DNA of 64,000 bases, from positions 62,001-126,000 of the forward strand of contig JACRBQ010000035.1 in assembly GCA_016213135.1 (NCBI GenBank), written 5' to 3'. The position numbers and the translations under genes are program-made. Within the stretch, counting starts at the first letter, position 1. The number at the start of each line of letters is the position of its first letter. The notes beneath the pieces are model-generated. The model worked only from the letters and a program-made list of their open reading frames with translations. It had not been told where the DNA came from and did no database searches. This DNA comes from Chloroflexota bacterium. Lineage in GTDB: Bacteria > Chloroflexota > Anaerolineae > Anaerolineales > VGOW01. Shown here in pieces: positions 25,010 to 33,800 of the stretch.

Positions 25010-27625
25010 CTATGCTCGCAGCTTCTTCCCATCCGGATCGTAAAGTGTATCAGCCCCGACCGTGGCCGCCACGTACTCACCCAGCACGTCGATTTGCACC
25101 GCCGTGCCCGGCGCGGCCAGTTCGACGGGCAAGTAGGTGTAGCCGATGGTCTTGCCCACGGTGTACCCGTAGCCCGCGCCACGGATACGGCCCACCACCT
25201 GGCCGTTGCCATACACGGCCTCGCCGCCGTACAAAATGGGGTCGGCCCCGTCGAAGGTCACTACGCACAGCTTGCGCGTCAGCGGCTTGCCTTTCGCTTT
25301 CGCCAACGCCTCGCGGCCAATGAAGTTGCATGGTGAGCCTGTCGAACCACCGCCCTTGTTCAGCCGCACGCAGAACCCAAGCCCGGCCTCGTACGGAGTG
25401 TCGGCGGGGGTCATGTCGCTGCTCCACGCGCGGTAGCCCTTTTCCAGCCGCAACGTGTCCAGCGCTTTGTAGCCGGCGGGCCGGATGCCGAACTCGGCCC
25501 CGGCGGTCAGCAGCGCATCCCACACCTTCACCGCGTGCGCGACGGGGAAGTAAAGCTCCCAGCCCAACTCGCCCACGTAACTCACGCGGGCCGCCAACGT
25601 CTGTACGGGCGATTCATGGATCGCTGGTACGGGCGATTCATGGATCGCTGGTACGGGCGATTCATGGATCGCTGGTACGGGCGATTCATGGATCGCTGGT
25701 ACGGGCGATTCATGAATCGCCCCTACTTTGGCCTGAATCGCCCCTACGATGCCAATGTGGCGCGCGGTCATATAGGGGAAGGCCTCGTTCGACACGTTGT
25801 CGGGCGTGACCTTTTGCAGCACCGCGCGCGCCTGCGGCCCCCACAGCCCGAGGCAGGTGTAGTCCATCGTCACGTCGCGCACTTGCACCGGCGGACGACT
25901 ATCCGCCCCCGCGCCGGGCAAGTGCATCACCATCCAGCCCATGTCGCTCGCACCGAAGGCCGTGCCGGTGGTCACGCGGAAGTGGTCGTCGGCCAGCCGC
26001 GCAATGGTGAGGTCGGCCTCGATGCCGCCGCGCGTGTTGAGGAATTGGGTATAAGTCAAACTGCCTACGGGTTTGTCGATGTCGTCGTCGGCCAGCCGGT
26101 TGAGCAGCGCCGGCGCGCCGGGGCCGCGCACGTCGATCTTGTTGAACGAACTCATGTCGAATAGCGCCACCCGCTCCCGTGCCGCCGCATGCTCCTCGCC
26201 CACGCGGTCGAAGTACGGCATCCGATTCCAGCCCACCGGGCGCTGGTCGGCCCCGGCCGGCCTGCCGGGCTGGCCGGGGTCAAAATAATTGACTCGCTCC
26301 CAGCCGTGCTTCTCGCCGAATACCGCCCCCAAGGCTTTGAGGCGATCGTACAGGGCGCTCTTGCGCATCCCGCGCCCCCACTCGTTTTCGTCGTTGGGGT
26401 AGCGGATGAAGTAGTAATGCTTGTAAATCTCCCGCGCCCGCTCGGCGCAAAACTGCCGGTCGGCAAAGTGCGGGCCGAAGCGCCGCACATTGAACTCGTG
26501 CACGTCTTCCGACGGCTCGCCCTCCACCACCCACTCGGCCAGGGTGCGGCCCACGCCGCCGCCGCCGGCGATGCCGTTGAGCGACATGCCCGCCGCCACG
26601 TAAAACCCGCGCAGGCCGGGCACGGGGCCGAGCAGGTAAGCGCCGTCCGGCGTGATGGCTTCCGGGCCGTTCACCAGTTTGATGATCTCGGCTTTCTCCA
26701 GCACCGGCACGCGGCGCATGGCGCCCTGCATCAACTCGTCGAACAGCTCCCACTCCGGCGGCAGCAGGCTCTGAGTAAAGTCCCAGGCCACGCCGTCCAC
26801 CGACCACGTTTTGGGATTGTGCTCAAAGCCGCCAACCAAATAGCCGCGCACTTCTTCGCGGATGTAAACGAGGTTGTCGGGGTCGCGCACCACGGGCGTG
26901 TGGCGCGGCAGCTCGTGGCCGGGGATGGGTTTGGTGAGGATGAATTGGTGCATCAGCGGCGTCATCGGCAAAGTAGCGCCCACCATCTCGCCGATGCGCG
27001 GCGCCCACTGCCCGGCGGCGTTGACCACGATCCCGGTTTTGATCTCGCCTTGATCGGTGATCACTTTTGTCACTTCCCCGGCAGGCGAAAGCTCGATGCC
27101 CGTGACGCGCGTGTTGGTGTACACCCTGGCGCCCATCTGCCGCGCGCGCTGGGCCAGCGCGGTGGTGATGCCGTTCGGTTCCAGATAGCCGTCGTCGGGA
27201 ATGTACACCGCGCCGTGCAGCGACTCGTCGGACATCGGCGGAAAGATGCGCCGGGCTTCGGCGGGCGAGATCAGGTCCACGTTGAGTCCCAGCGCCCTGG
27301 CGCGGCTCAACTGCCGCTTCAGATTCTTCAACTGGTTCTCGCTCGACGCGAGCCGCAGGCTGCCCACTTTATACCAGCCCAACTCGTCGCCCATCTCGGC
27401 CTTGAGCGAGTCGTAGAGTTTGATGCTGTAGTTCTGCAAGCGCATCAGCGCCGACGAGGTGCGAAACTGCGAAACCAGCCCCACCGAGTGAAACGTGGTG
27501 CCGCTGGTGAGTTCGCCTTTCTCCACCAATGCCACATCCGTCCAACCCATTTTGGCAAGGTGATACAAAATGCTGCATCCGGTGATGCCTCCGCCGATGA
27601 CGACTACGCGCGCTTGATCTTGCAT
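25010..27625 (-). CDS. FAD-dependent dimethylglycine/sarcosine dehydrogenase-like enzyme with GcvT domain
   Basis: An 871-residue enzyme of the DMGDH/SARDH family. Domain order: DAO-type FAD fold (VVVIGGGITG, residues 7-16), a His at 46 in TSGTTFHSVGL where relatives attach FAD covalently, a central FAO_M segment (~380-440), a GcvT folate domain and a GcvT C-terminal domain. Such enzymes oxidatively remove N-methyl groups and usually pass formaldehyde to tetrahydrofolate. The GcvT domain is interrupted at about residues 636-676 by five copies of AIHESPVP encoded by a DNA tandem repeat. It lies between the mttB-like gene and phnW, suggesting a methylated amine or methylated aminophosphonate as substrate. 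The exact substrate is not known. Confidence 0.85.
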   Translation of the reverse strand: MQDQARVVVIGGGITGCSILYHLAKMGWTDVALVEKGELTSGTTFHSVGLVSQFRTSSALMRLQNYSIKLYDSLKAEMGDELGWYKVGSLRLASSENQLKNLKRQLSRARALGLNVDLISPAEARRIFPPMSDESLHGAVYIPDDGYLEPNGITTALAQRARQMGARVYTNTRVTGIELSPAGEVTKVITDQGEIKTGIVVNAAGQWAPRIGEMVGATLPMTPLMHQFILTKPIPGHELPRHTPVVRDPDNLVYIREEVRGYLVGGFEHNPKTWSVDGVAWDFTQSLLPPEWELFDELMQGAMRRVPVLEKAEIIKLVNGPEAITPDGAYLLGPVPGLRGFYVAAGMSLNGIAGGGGVGRTLAEWVVEGEPSEDVHEFNVRRFGPHFADRQFCAERAREIYKHYYFIRYPNDENEWGRGMRKSALYDRLKALGAVFGEKHGWERVNYFDPGQPGRPAGADQRPVGWNRMPYFDRVGEEHAAARERVALFDMSSFNKIDVRGPGAPALLNRLADDDIDKPVGSLTYTQFLNTRGGIEADLTIARLADDHFRVTTGTAFGASDMGWMVMHLPGAGADSRPPVQVRDVTMDYTCLGLWGPQARAVLQKVTPDNVSNEAFPYMTARHIGIVGAIQAKVGAIHESPVPAIHESPVPAIHESPVPAIHESPVPAIHESPVQTLAARVSYVGELGWELYFPVAHAVKVWDALLTAGAEFGIRPAGYKALDTLRLEKGYRAWSSDMTPADTPYEAGLGFCVRLNKGGGSTGSPCNFIGREALAKAKGKPLTRKLCVVTFDGADPILYGGEAVYGNGQVVGRIRGAGYGYTVGKTIGYTYLPVELAAPGTAVQIDVLGEYVAATVGADTLYDPDGKKLRA
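25603..25756. repeat. 24-bp tandem repeat (5 units) inside the flavoprotein gene
   Basis: Four near-identical 24-base units (GTACGGGCGATTCATGGATC plus GCTG) begin at 25603, 25627, 25651 and 25675. A fifth at 25699 ends as a perfect palindrome, GGGCGATTCATGAATCGCCC. A partial GAATCGCCCCTAC copy follows near 25735. The 24-base period keeps the reading frame. Confidence 0.95.
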
Positions 27626-27661
27626 TCGATGTGTTCTCCCGGTGATTGAAATATCAGCCGA

Positions 27662-29176
27662 TCACGACGTACTTCCCTCGCGCCGTCGGCGTCGCTCCCG
27701 CGCGGGCTCGACTTTCTGCCATCCCTCCGGCGGCACGGAGTCCCCGGCCACCAACCCGGCAAATTCGGCGCGAACGCGGGCATCCACTTCCGGCGAAAAG
27801 ACCGCCGGGTTGTCGCGGGTGAGGATGTCGCGCACGCGCAGCATAGCCCGATCGTGCGAGGTGAGGCGGCCCTTCTCCTCCCACTTGGCGCGCGGGTCGC
27901 GGTCGGCAATGTCGGGCAGGAAGGCGGCCTCCTTCATCCGTTCCAGCGTGTGCGTTTTGTCGATGAACATGCCGCCGGGCCCGGCCTCGGCAATCAAATC
28001 CAGAGCCAGGTTTTGCTCGCTGAACTCGAACCCGCGCGCCGCGCGCTTGAGCATCAGGGCAATTTCGTTGTCGATGACCAGTTGCCCGTAGTCGAGCGAC
28101 ATCAGCGCGTCCATCAGGCCACCCATCACAAAATAGTTCAGGCCACCCATCAGCGCCGCCGCCGGCGACATACCCTTCTCGTATCCGGCCTGCGCGTCGC
28201 TGATTTTGGAATTGGTGAGGCCCACGTAACCGCCGCAAGGCACGTTGTAGTAGCGGGCCATTTGAGCAAAGCCAATGAGCAGCATGGCGGTTTCAATGGC
28301 CCCCGGCGAATACGCGCCGGTGCGCATGTCGCCCATCGTGGGCAGGGTCAGGTAGATCATCGGCGTGCCGGGCCGCGACATTTGCGTGAGCACGCTCTGA
28401 GCCAGCACTTCGGCGTTGCCCTGGGCGAGGGTGCCGGTGAGGGTGAGCGGCGAGGTGAGGCCGGCGTTGGGCACCACGGTGCCATAGTGCGGCAGGCCGC
28501 GCTCGGCAAAAAACATCAGCATCTCGGTCGAGTCGAAGTCCATCGTCAGCGGCGGCACAATGGCGCAATGGCCGAAGGTGATGAAGGGCCGCTCGAGGTA
28601 GGCGGCTTCGCTTCCGGCGATCAGCGCGCCGAGTTTGAGAATCTGCTCGCCCTCACCCGGGTTGATGACGGAGGTGCGCACGGGCTTGGAACAGTTTTTG
28701 AGCGCTGGATAAAAGCGCGACAGGCTGAACTGCCCCGGTGGGGCGTCGTCGGCCAGCGTGGACACGGAGAATACGTCAATGCCGGGGAGGCCCATGACGA
28801 GGTGCGCGGCGCGGGCGATGTCGTCGGAGCGGGCGCGGCGCTCCTGCCCGGTGACCGGATCGACCATGTTGGGGGCCGAACTGGCAGTAGCCACCAGCGG
28901 CCCGTCGTCGGGCAGGGTACGGTCGAACTGCGGGTCGCGGGCGTAAAACTTGAATTTGGGCGGGATGACTTTGAGATACTCCTCGACCACGGCGCGCGGG
29001 AACTTGACGATGAGCGTCTCCGAATCCACGCGGCAGCCGTGCGCCGCCAACCGGCTGCGCGCTTTCGGGTTGCGCACCAGCAGCCCCACTTGCTCGAGAA
29101 TTTCCAGCGCGGCCTCGTGGATGCGGCGGACTTGCTCTGCGGTGAGAAACGTGGCGGGGGCGTGCATCGCGGTCAT
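27662..29176 (-). CDS. Trimethylamine methyltransferase (MttB) family, non-pyrrolysine type
   Basis: A 504-residue protein matching the MttB superfamily along its length (RIHEAALEILEQVGLLVRN start; C-terminal VREEF-like helix seen as VDARVRAEFAGLV). Pyrrolysine members need an in-frame amber codon, and none is present. It therefore belongs with the MtgB-like proteins that demethylate quaternary amines such as glycine betaine using a corrinoid protein. No corrinoid protein or reactivator is seen nearby. ATG 29176 follows the regulator stop by one base (TAG-G-ATG), implying coupling; the longer frame inside the regulator is rejected. It is the second gene of the operon. Confidence 0.82.
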   Translation of the reverse strand: MTAMHAPATFLTAEQVRRIHEAALEILEQVGLLVRNPKARSRLAAHGCRVDSETLIVKFPRAVVEEYLKVIPPKFKFYARDPQFDRTLPDDGPLVATASSAPNMVDPVTGQERRARSDDIARAAHLVMGLPGIDVFSVSTLADDAPPGQFSLSRFYPALKNCSKPVRTSVINPGEGEQILKLGALIAGSEAAYLERPFITFGHCAIVPPLTMDFDSTEMLMFFAERGLPHYGTVVPNAGLTSPLTLTGTLAQGNAEVLAQSVLTQMSRPGTPMIYLTLPTMGDMRTGAYSPGAIETAMLLIGFAQMARYYNVPCGGYVGLTNSKISDAQAGYEKGMSPAAALMGGLNYFVMGGLMDALMSLDYGQLVIDNEIALMLKRAARGFEFSEQNLALDLIAEAGPGGMFIDKTHTLERMKEAAFLPDIADRDPRAKWEEKGRLTSHDRAMLRVRDILTRDNPAVFSPEVDARVRAEFAGLVAGDSVPPEGWQKVEPARERRRRREGSTS

Positions 29177-29177
29177 C

Positions 29178-29942
29178 CTACGACTCCAGTGGGGCAGTTT
29201 CAGTGACGAAGCGGAAGCGGTCGCCGCGATACAGGTCGCGGCCATATTCCACGGGCCGGCCGCGGTCGTCGAAGGCCAGGCGCGTTTCCAGCATGAGCGG
29301 CGCGCCGACTTTGATCTCCAGCAGCCTGGCCTCGTACTCGGCGGCGACCACCGGCTCGAGGCTCTGCCGCGCGCGGCTGATGGTGACGCCGTACTCCGTC
29401 TCCAGTATTTCGTACACCGAGCGTTTGGCGAGGTCGAATTGATCGAGCCTGGCAAAGCGAGCTACCGGCAGATAAAACGTTTCGAGCATGGCCGGTTCCT
29501 GATTGATCAGCCGCAAGCGGTGAATGTCGTACACCGCGTCGGAGGTGCGCAAGCCAAGCTCTTTGGCGATGGCGGAGTCGGCCGGGCGTTGTTCCACCGA
29601 AAGCACTTTGGCCCCTGGCTCGTAGCCGCGCTGCGTCATGCCTTTGGTGAACGGCACCAGCTTGCCGGCCTGCCGTTCAATCTTTTTCGCTTCGGTTACA
29701 TAGGTGCCCGCGCCCTGACGCCGGACGAGCAGCCCCTGCATTTCCAAACTGTGCAGCGCCTGCCGCAGCGTCATGCGGTTGACGCCGAGGGTCTGGCTCA
29801 ACTCGCGCTCGGCGGGCAGGCGGTGGCCCGGAGCCAGTTCGCCCGCTTCGATGCGGTCGAGCAGGCTTTCCGCGATTTGCACGTAAAGCGGAACACCGCC
29901 GGCGAGGCGGCGGAGCGGGGCGGGGCGGCGGGGGTGGGGCAT
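29178..29942 (-). CDS. GntR-family (HutC/UTRA) transcriptional regulator
   Basis: A 254-residue regulator. The winged helix occupies residues ~17-85 (PLYVQIAESLLDRI, LPAERELSQTLGVNRMTLRQ). A UTRA effector-binding domain follows (~100-245; KLVPFTKGMTQRGYEPGAKV, FDLAKRSVYEILE). HutC-type regulators bind small ligands and usually repress their own operon; PhnF belongs to this subfamily. It is the first gene of the phosphonate operon and has a palindromic operator just downstream of its promoter. Self-repression relieved by a pathway compound is the simplest reading. Confidence 0.88.
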   Translation of the reverse strand: MPHPRRPAPLRRLAGGVPLYVQIAESLLDRIEAGELAPGHRLPAERELSQTLGVNRMTLRQALHSLEMQGLLVRRQGAGTYVTEAKKIERQAGKLVPFTKGMTQRGYEPGAKVLSVEQRPADSAIAKELGLRTSDAVYDIHRLRLINQEPAMLETFYLPVARFARLDQFDLAKRSVYEILETEYGVTISRARQSLEPVVAAEYEARLLEIKVGAPLMLETRLAFDDRGRPVEYGRDLYRGDRFRFVTETAPLES

Positions 29943-29964
29943 TGGGGGGCTACGAATGGCTCAA

Positions 29965-29976
29965 TGGTATATACCA
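29965..29976. promoter_or_regulatory. Palindromic operator TGGTATATACCA
   Basis: A perfect 12-base palindrome lies 22 bases upstream of the regulator start and a few bases after the predicted transcription start. It differs by one base from TGGTATAGACCA, the site type known for PhnF. It would block transcription when bound. Confidence 0.75.
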
Positions 29977-29985
29977 ATTGGGGCG

Positions 29986-30015
29986 ACTATAGCACGGAAG
30001 GAAAGTCCGTGTCAA
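29986..30015 (-). promoter_or_regulatory. Sigma70-type promoter of the gntR-mttB-FAD-phnWX operon
   Basis: On the minus strand, TTGACA (30015-30010), an 18-base spacer and TATAGT (29991-29986) form a near-consensus promoter. The transcript would start near 29979, giving a leader of about 37 bases that contains the operator. Confidence 0.8.
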
Positions 30016-30085
30016 TGAGGGAAAACGCGCCCGTGATACACTGACCGCTTCCCAGCCCGGCGCGCCACAGGGCGCGGGCGCCGCC

Positions 30086-30952
30086 ATGACCCTCCTCGGC
30101 CTCACCCTCGTCATCTTCTCGGCCTGTTTTCACGTGGTGGCTCACGTGGTGCTCAAGCGTTCCCTCGACCGGCTGGCCTCGGTGTGGTGGGTGCTGGTGT
30201 GGGGCGGGTTGCTGTTGTTGCCTGTCTTAGTCTTCGATCCCATGCCGTGGTCATGGCCGCTGGCGGGCCTCGTTCTTCTCAGCGGATTCTTTCAGTTTGC
30301 CTATTTCTATTCCATTGCCCGCGCCTATCACACGGGTGATCTCTCGGTGGTGTATCCGCTGGCTCGCGGCACCGCGCCCGTGTTCCTGCTCGTCTGGGCC
30401 ACGGTGCTCATCGGCGAACGGCCCACCCTCGGCGGCATCGTGGGCGTGCTGGTGATTGCGGCGGGCATCTACCTCATTGGCCTGCCCCGGCGGAGCGCGT
30501 GGATAGAGCCGCTACGGTCGCTGAGCCGGCCCGGCCCGCGCTGGGCAGTGATCGCCGGGCTGTTCATCTCGGCGTACTCGGCGGTGGACCGCGTGGGGGT
30601 CAGACTGGCTTCACCGTTGCCGTATCTGTTTTTCGTCAATTGGGTGGCGATTGCTTTTCTCACGCCCATGGTGTTGCGGGCGGCGGGGGTCAGGGCGTTG
30701 CGCGCCGAAATCGGCTACGCGCGTTTCAACAGCGTCATCGCCGGGATGACCACACCGCTGGCTTACCTGACCGTGCTGTTCGTGATCCGGGCCGGCGCGC
30801 CCGCCAGTTACGTGGGGGCCATTCGCGAGATCAGTGTGGTGTTCGGGGTGATATTGGGGGTGGCGCTGTTCAAAGAACCCGGTTCGTTCATCCGGGTGAC
30901 CGGGGGCGCGTGCGTGGCCGTCGGGGTGGCGATTATTGGGCTGTTCGGCTGA
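30086..30952 (+). CDS. EamA/DMT-family transporter
   Basis: A 288-residue integral membrane protein with two EamA repeats (GDLSVVYPLARGTAPVF in the first). It is divergent from the phosphonate operon and shares its 143-base control region, so it may respond to the same regulator. No clear ribosome binding site precedes ATG 30086. The sequence is related to the EamA protein at 22017-22892, especially around the YP-ARG motif. The transported solute is unknown. Confidence 0.78.
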   Translation: MTLLGLTLVIFSACFHVVAHVVLKRSLDRLASVWWVLVWGGLLLLPVLVFDPMPWSWPLAGLVLLSGFFQFAYFYSIARAYHTGDLSVVYPLARGTAPVFLLVWATVLIGERPTLGGIVGVLVIAAGIYLIGLPRRSAWIEPLRSLSRPGPRWAVIAGLFISAYSAVDRVGVRLASPLPYLFFVNWVAIAFLTPMVLRAAGVRALRAEIGYARFNSVIAGMTTPLAYLTVLFVIRAGAPASYVGAIREISVVFGVILGVALFKEPGSFIRVTGGACVAVGVAIIGLFG

Positions 30953-31052
30953 GCCGCCTGCATGAGGCGTCGGCGCAGCAGCGAATACTTGCGAAGCGGG
31001 AACCGGTGACCGTCTGGGAGATGGAAGTCGTAGTGGTCGCAGTAGAAGAACT

Positions 31053-32294
31053 TCACGCCGTGAAGCGTTTGAACACCAGCACGGCATTGTGCCCGCCGAA
31101 GCCGAAGGCGTTGCTCATCACCACGTTCACCGGGGCTTGCCGCGCCGTGTTGGGCACGTAATCGAGATCGCATCCGGGGTCGGGCGTCTGGTAGTGAATG
31201 GTGGGCGGCATCACGTTGTCGCGAATAGCGAGCGTCGAGAAGATCGCTTCCAGCGCGCCGGTGGCGCCCATCATGTGGCCGGTCATGGATTTGGTGGACG
31301 ACGCGGGAATCTTGTAAGCCAGTTCGCCGAAGGCCAGTTTGATGCCGCGAGTCTCGGCGGCGTCGTTGAGTGATGTGCCGGTGCCGTGGGCGTTGATGTA
31401 GTTGACATCGCCGGGATTCAGTTTGGCGTCGTTGAGCGCCAAGCGCATGGCTGCTGCGCCGCCCACGCCCTGTTCGTGCGGGGCCGTGATGTGGAAGGCG
31501 TCACCCGTGGAGCCATACCCGGCCAACTCGCCGAGAATTTCCGCGCCGCGCGCTTTGGCGTGTTCCAACTCTTCCAGCACCAGCACCGCCGCGCCTTCGC
31601 CCATCACCAGTCCGTCGCGGTTTTTGTCGAAGGGCTGAGGGGTCATGGAGTAGTCGTCGTTGTGGCGGCTCATCGCGCCCAGCCGGTCAAACGCGGCCAC
31701 GCCGAATTCGCAAATGCTGGCTTCGCTGGCCCCGGCAAAGGCGGCGTCGATGGAACCGGCGCGGATGAGATTGAACGCCAGCCCGATGCCGTCGGCCCCG
31801 GAAGCGCAGGCGGAGGTGACGCACAGCGCCGGGCCTTTGGCGCCGGTGTCAATGGCAATGAGGCCGCTGGCGCCGTTGGCCATGAGCATGGGGATGGTGA
31901 ACGGGTTGACGCGGCGCGGGCCGGAGGTGAATACGGTTTGCACACCCTCCTGGATGGTTTGCAGTCCGCCCACGCCCGAACTGATGATGACACCCACGCG
32001 CCCGGAGTTGTCGTCGGTGATGACGAGGCCCGATTGCCGGTGGGCCTCTTTGGCGGCGGCGGCGGCCAACTGCTGATAGCGGTCGCGGCGGCGGGCTTCT
32101 TTGACTTCCATGTACTGGGCCGGGTCAAAGCCCTTCACTTCGCAGGCGATGCGCACGAGGAAGTTGGACGAGTCGAACAAGGTGATGGGGCCGACGCCGC
32201 TGCGCCCGTTCACGCAGGCGTCCCACGTTTCTTTCACGTTCAGCCCCAGGGGGCTAACGGCCCCCACACCGGTGACAACCACGCGTCGAGTCAT
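31053..32294 (-). CDS. fabF: 3-oxoacyl-[ACP] synthase II
   Basis: A 413-residue condensing enzyme for fatty acid elongation, adding malonyl-ACP units to growing acyl-ACP chains. The Cys-His-His triad is visible in VTSACASGADGIG, NAHGTGTSLND and KSMTGHMMGATGA. Length and motifs fit FabF and not FabB or FabH. Other fab genes are not adjacent, and the gene downstream of the molybdopterin/TA block runs in the same direction with only 15 bases between them. Confidence 0.92.
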   Translation of the reverse strand: MTRRVVVTGVGAVSPLGLNVKETWDACVNGRSGVGPITLFDSSNFLVRIACEVKGFDPAQYMEVKEARRRDRYQQLAAAAAKEAHRQSGLVITDDNSGRVGVIISSGVGGLQTIQEGVQTVFTSGPRRVNPFTIPMLMANGASGLIAIDTGAKGPALCVTSACASGADGIGLAFNLIRAGSIDAAFAGASEASICEFGVAAFDRLGAMSRHNDDYSMTPQPFDKNRDGLVMGEGAAVLVLEELEHAKARGAEILGELAGYGSTGDAFHITAPHEQGVGGAAAMRLALNDAKLNPGDVNYINAHGTGTSLNDAAETRGIKLAFGELAYKIPASSTKSMTGHMMGATGALEAIFSTLAIRDNVMPPTIHYQTPDPGCDLDYVPNTARQAPVNVVMSNAFGFGGHNAVLVFKRFTA

Positions 32295-32309
32295 GGCTAT
32301 ATTCCTTTG

Positions 32310-32789
32310 CTACTCCGATGATTTGTTTTCTTTATCGGACAGAGTCTCAAGAAAATCTTGCAATTCATTTTTCGTTCTTCCCCAGATGTCTACGAGCGGC
32401 GTCACCAGCTCTTCAAGTTCTTCCCAATCCAAATAGAACGAATAAGAATGCCGGAAGAAATGCCTGAAACTCAAATAATCCGTCAAGCTCTCTGCTGTGC
32501 TAGCCGAGAGAATCGCTTTTCTTCGCGTTGTGGACTGAGCCATTTGGTTGAGCAGATCGCGGTGCCACTGCGAGCCGGCAGAAACATTTCGGTCAATGCC
32601 CTTTGCTATCGCAAGAAAAACGTTTTCAAGCCCGTTGTAAAAAGAATGCAGGACAGAGCCGATGGCTGTGGTTTCAACCAAGTCGGGCTTACCTGTTTGC
32701 GCTTTCGCCAAAAGGTCAGTGTAAGTTTCGAGTAATTTGTCAATTTGCTCGATTTCGAATTTGATATCCGAAACGATCTGCTCAGACAA
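32310..32789 (-). CDS. HepT-like RNase toxin
   Basis: A 159-residue all-helical protein with the HepT catalytic signature R-X4-H-X-Y (RHFFRHSY). HepT toxins cut RNA and are neutralised by a MNT-type nucleotidyltransferase that AMPylates the toxin. The start overlaps the MntA stop by 8 bases. It is longer than the shortest HepT forms and could have a different fine specificity. Confidence 0.75.
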   Translation of the reverse strand: MSEQIVSDIKFEIEQIDKLLETYTDLLAKAQTGKPDLVETTAIGSVLHSFYNGLENVFLAIAKGIDRNVSAGSQWHRDLLNQMAQSTTRRKAILSASTAESLTDYLSFRHFFRHSYSFYLDWEELEELVTPLVDIWGRTKNELQDFLETLSDKENKSSE

Positions 32790-33081
32790 TTCTAATCAGC
32801 CTTTCCTGCTTTTCAAGATGGCGAGCGAAGGGGTCTTGCTTATCTAAGCTCACTAAGTCTACGGGGTGATTTATCTCCCTCAGCAGTCTGCCGTAGACGC
32901 GGAAAAACTTGCCCTTAGGGCATCCTCGCACAGCAAGATCAATGTCCGATCCCGGTCTGACTTTGCCGGAAGTTAGTGAGCCAAACAGAAATATATGTGT
33001 GCATCCGGCCTCTTTGAGTATCGCGATGGCCCGACGCATGTCGTCTTCGTATCCTTTGGGGATTTGGAGTTTTGTGTTCAT
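32782..33081 (-). CDS. MntA-like minimal nucleotidyltransferase antitoxin
   Basis: A 99-residue protein with the MNT signature GS-X10-D-X-D (GSLTSGKVRPGSDIDLAV) and a later acidic residue region (HPVDLVSLD). In characterised pairs it transfers AMP to HepT to inactivate it. ATG 33081 overlaps the moaDE stop as ATGA, so it is translationally coupled to the molybdopterin gene. The longer frame to 33129 is not needed. Confidence 0.82.
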   Translation of the reverse strand: MNTKLQIPKGYEDDMRRAIAILKEAGCTHIFLFGSLTSGKVRPGSDIDLAVRGCPKGKFFRVYGRLLREINHPVDLVSLDKQDPFARHLEKQERLIRIV

Positions 33082-33800
33082 GGTTGTGTGCGATCTTTTT
33101 CTGTTGGAAGGAAAGTCCCCTCCACCCATTCCTCGCCGCCCGGCCCCACTTCCTTTTTCCAGACCGGCACGATCTCCTTCAATCGATCAATTCCGTATCG
33201 CGCCGCTTCGAAGACGCCCGTGTCGCGGTGGGCTGCCGAGCAGGCAATGAGCACGGTGGGTGTGCCGGGGGCCAGCCGCCCGATGCGCTGCACAATGGCG
33301 ATGCCCTCCACGCTGGGCCAGCGCGCCCGGATTTCGTCGGCCACCTGTTTCATTTTGGCTTCGGCCATGGGCATGTACGCTTCATATTCGAGGTGGGCGG
33401 TATGGTGGGCCTCGCCCCGGCTGGTGACCCCGCGCACCATGCCGGTGAACACACAGGCCGCGCCCGTGGTCGGCAGGGTGACGCCGGCGACCAGCGCATC
33501 CAGATCGAGCGTGTCGTTAGTAACCCGAAAAATGGTCGGGAGTTGCGCCGGGCTGCTGCCGCCGGACACGGGAGGAAACAGCGCCACCTCGTCGCCGTCG
33601 GCCAGCGCGTCGCCGGGGAAGGCAAACTCGTGGTTGCGCGACACCAGCGCCGTGGGCAGGGCGGGAGTCAAATCAGGGAACTGATCGGCCAGCGCCGTTT
33701 TGAGTTCGGCCACCGTCGCGCCGTCGGCCAACGTCAACTCGGCCCGGCTCGTCCTGGCCCGATCTTTGAGCGTGGCGAAGAAGAGGATGCTGATTCTCAT
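33078..33800 (-). CDS. MoaD-MoaE fusion, molybdopterin synthase
   Basis: A 240-residue fusion of both molybdopterin synthase subunits. The MoaD (ubiquitin-like) domain ends at G80-G81 in FPPVSGG. The MoaE domain starts near residue 87 with FTGMVRGVTSRGE, HLEYEAYMPMAEAKM, RIGRLAPG and AAHRDTGVF. The MoaD Gly-Gly must be free at the C-terminus to carry sulfur, so cleavage after G81 is expected, as reported for mycobacterial MoaX. It overlaps the protease-like gene upstream and the MntA gene downstream by ATGA each time. Confidence 0.9.
   Translation of the reverse strand: MRISILFFATLKDRARTSRAELTLADGATVAELKTALADQFPDLTPALPTALVSRNHEFAFPGDALADGDEVALFPPVSGGSSPAQLPTIFRVTNDTLDLDALVAGVTLPTTGAACVFTGMVRGVTSRGEAHHTAHLEYEAYMPMAEAKMKQVADEIRARWPSVEGIAIVQRIGRLAPGTPTVLIACSAAHRDTGVFEAARYGIDRLKEIVPVWKKEVGPGGEEWVEGTFLPTEKDRTQP

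Noticed and set aside
25603..25756. Regular repeats that could suggest a CRISPR array
   Set aside because: Units are directly adjacent with no unique spacers, keep the reading frame of a large enzyme, and no cas gene is in the window.
27662..29455. Longer MttB start and a pyrrolysine-type MttB
   Set aside because: The extra N-terminus runs out of frame through the GntR gene and is low-complexity; no in-frame amber codon is present, so no pyrrolysine.
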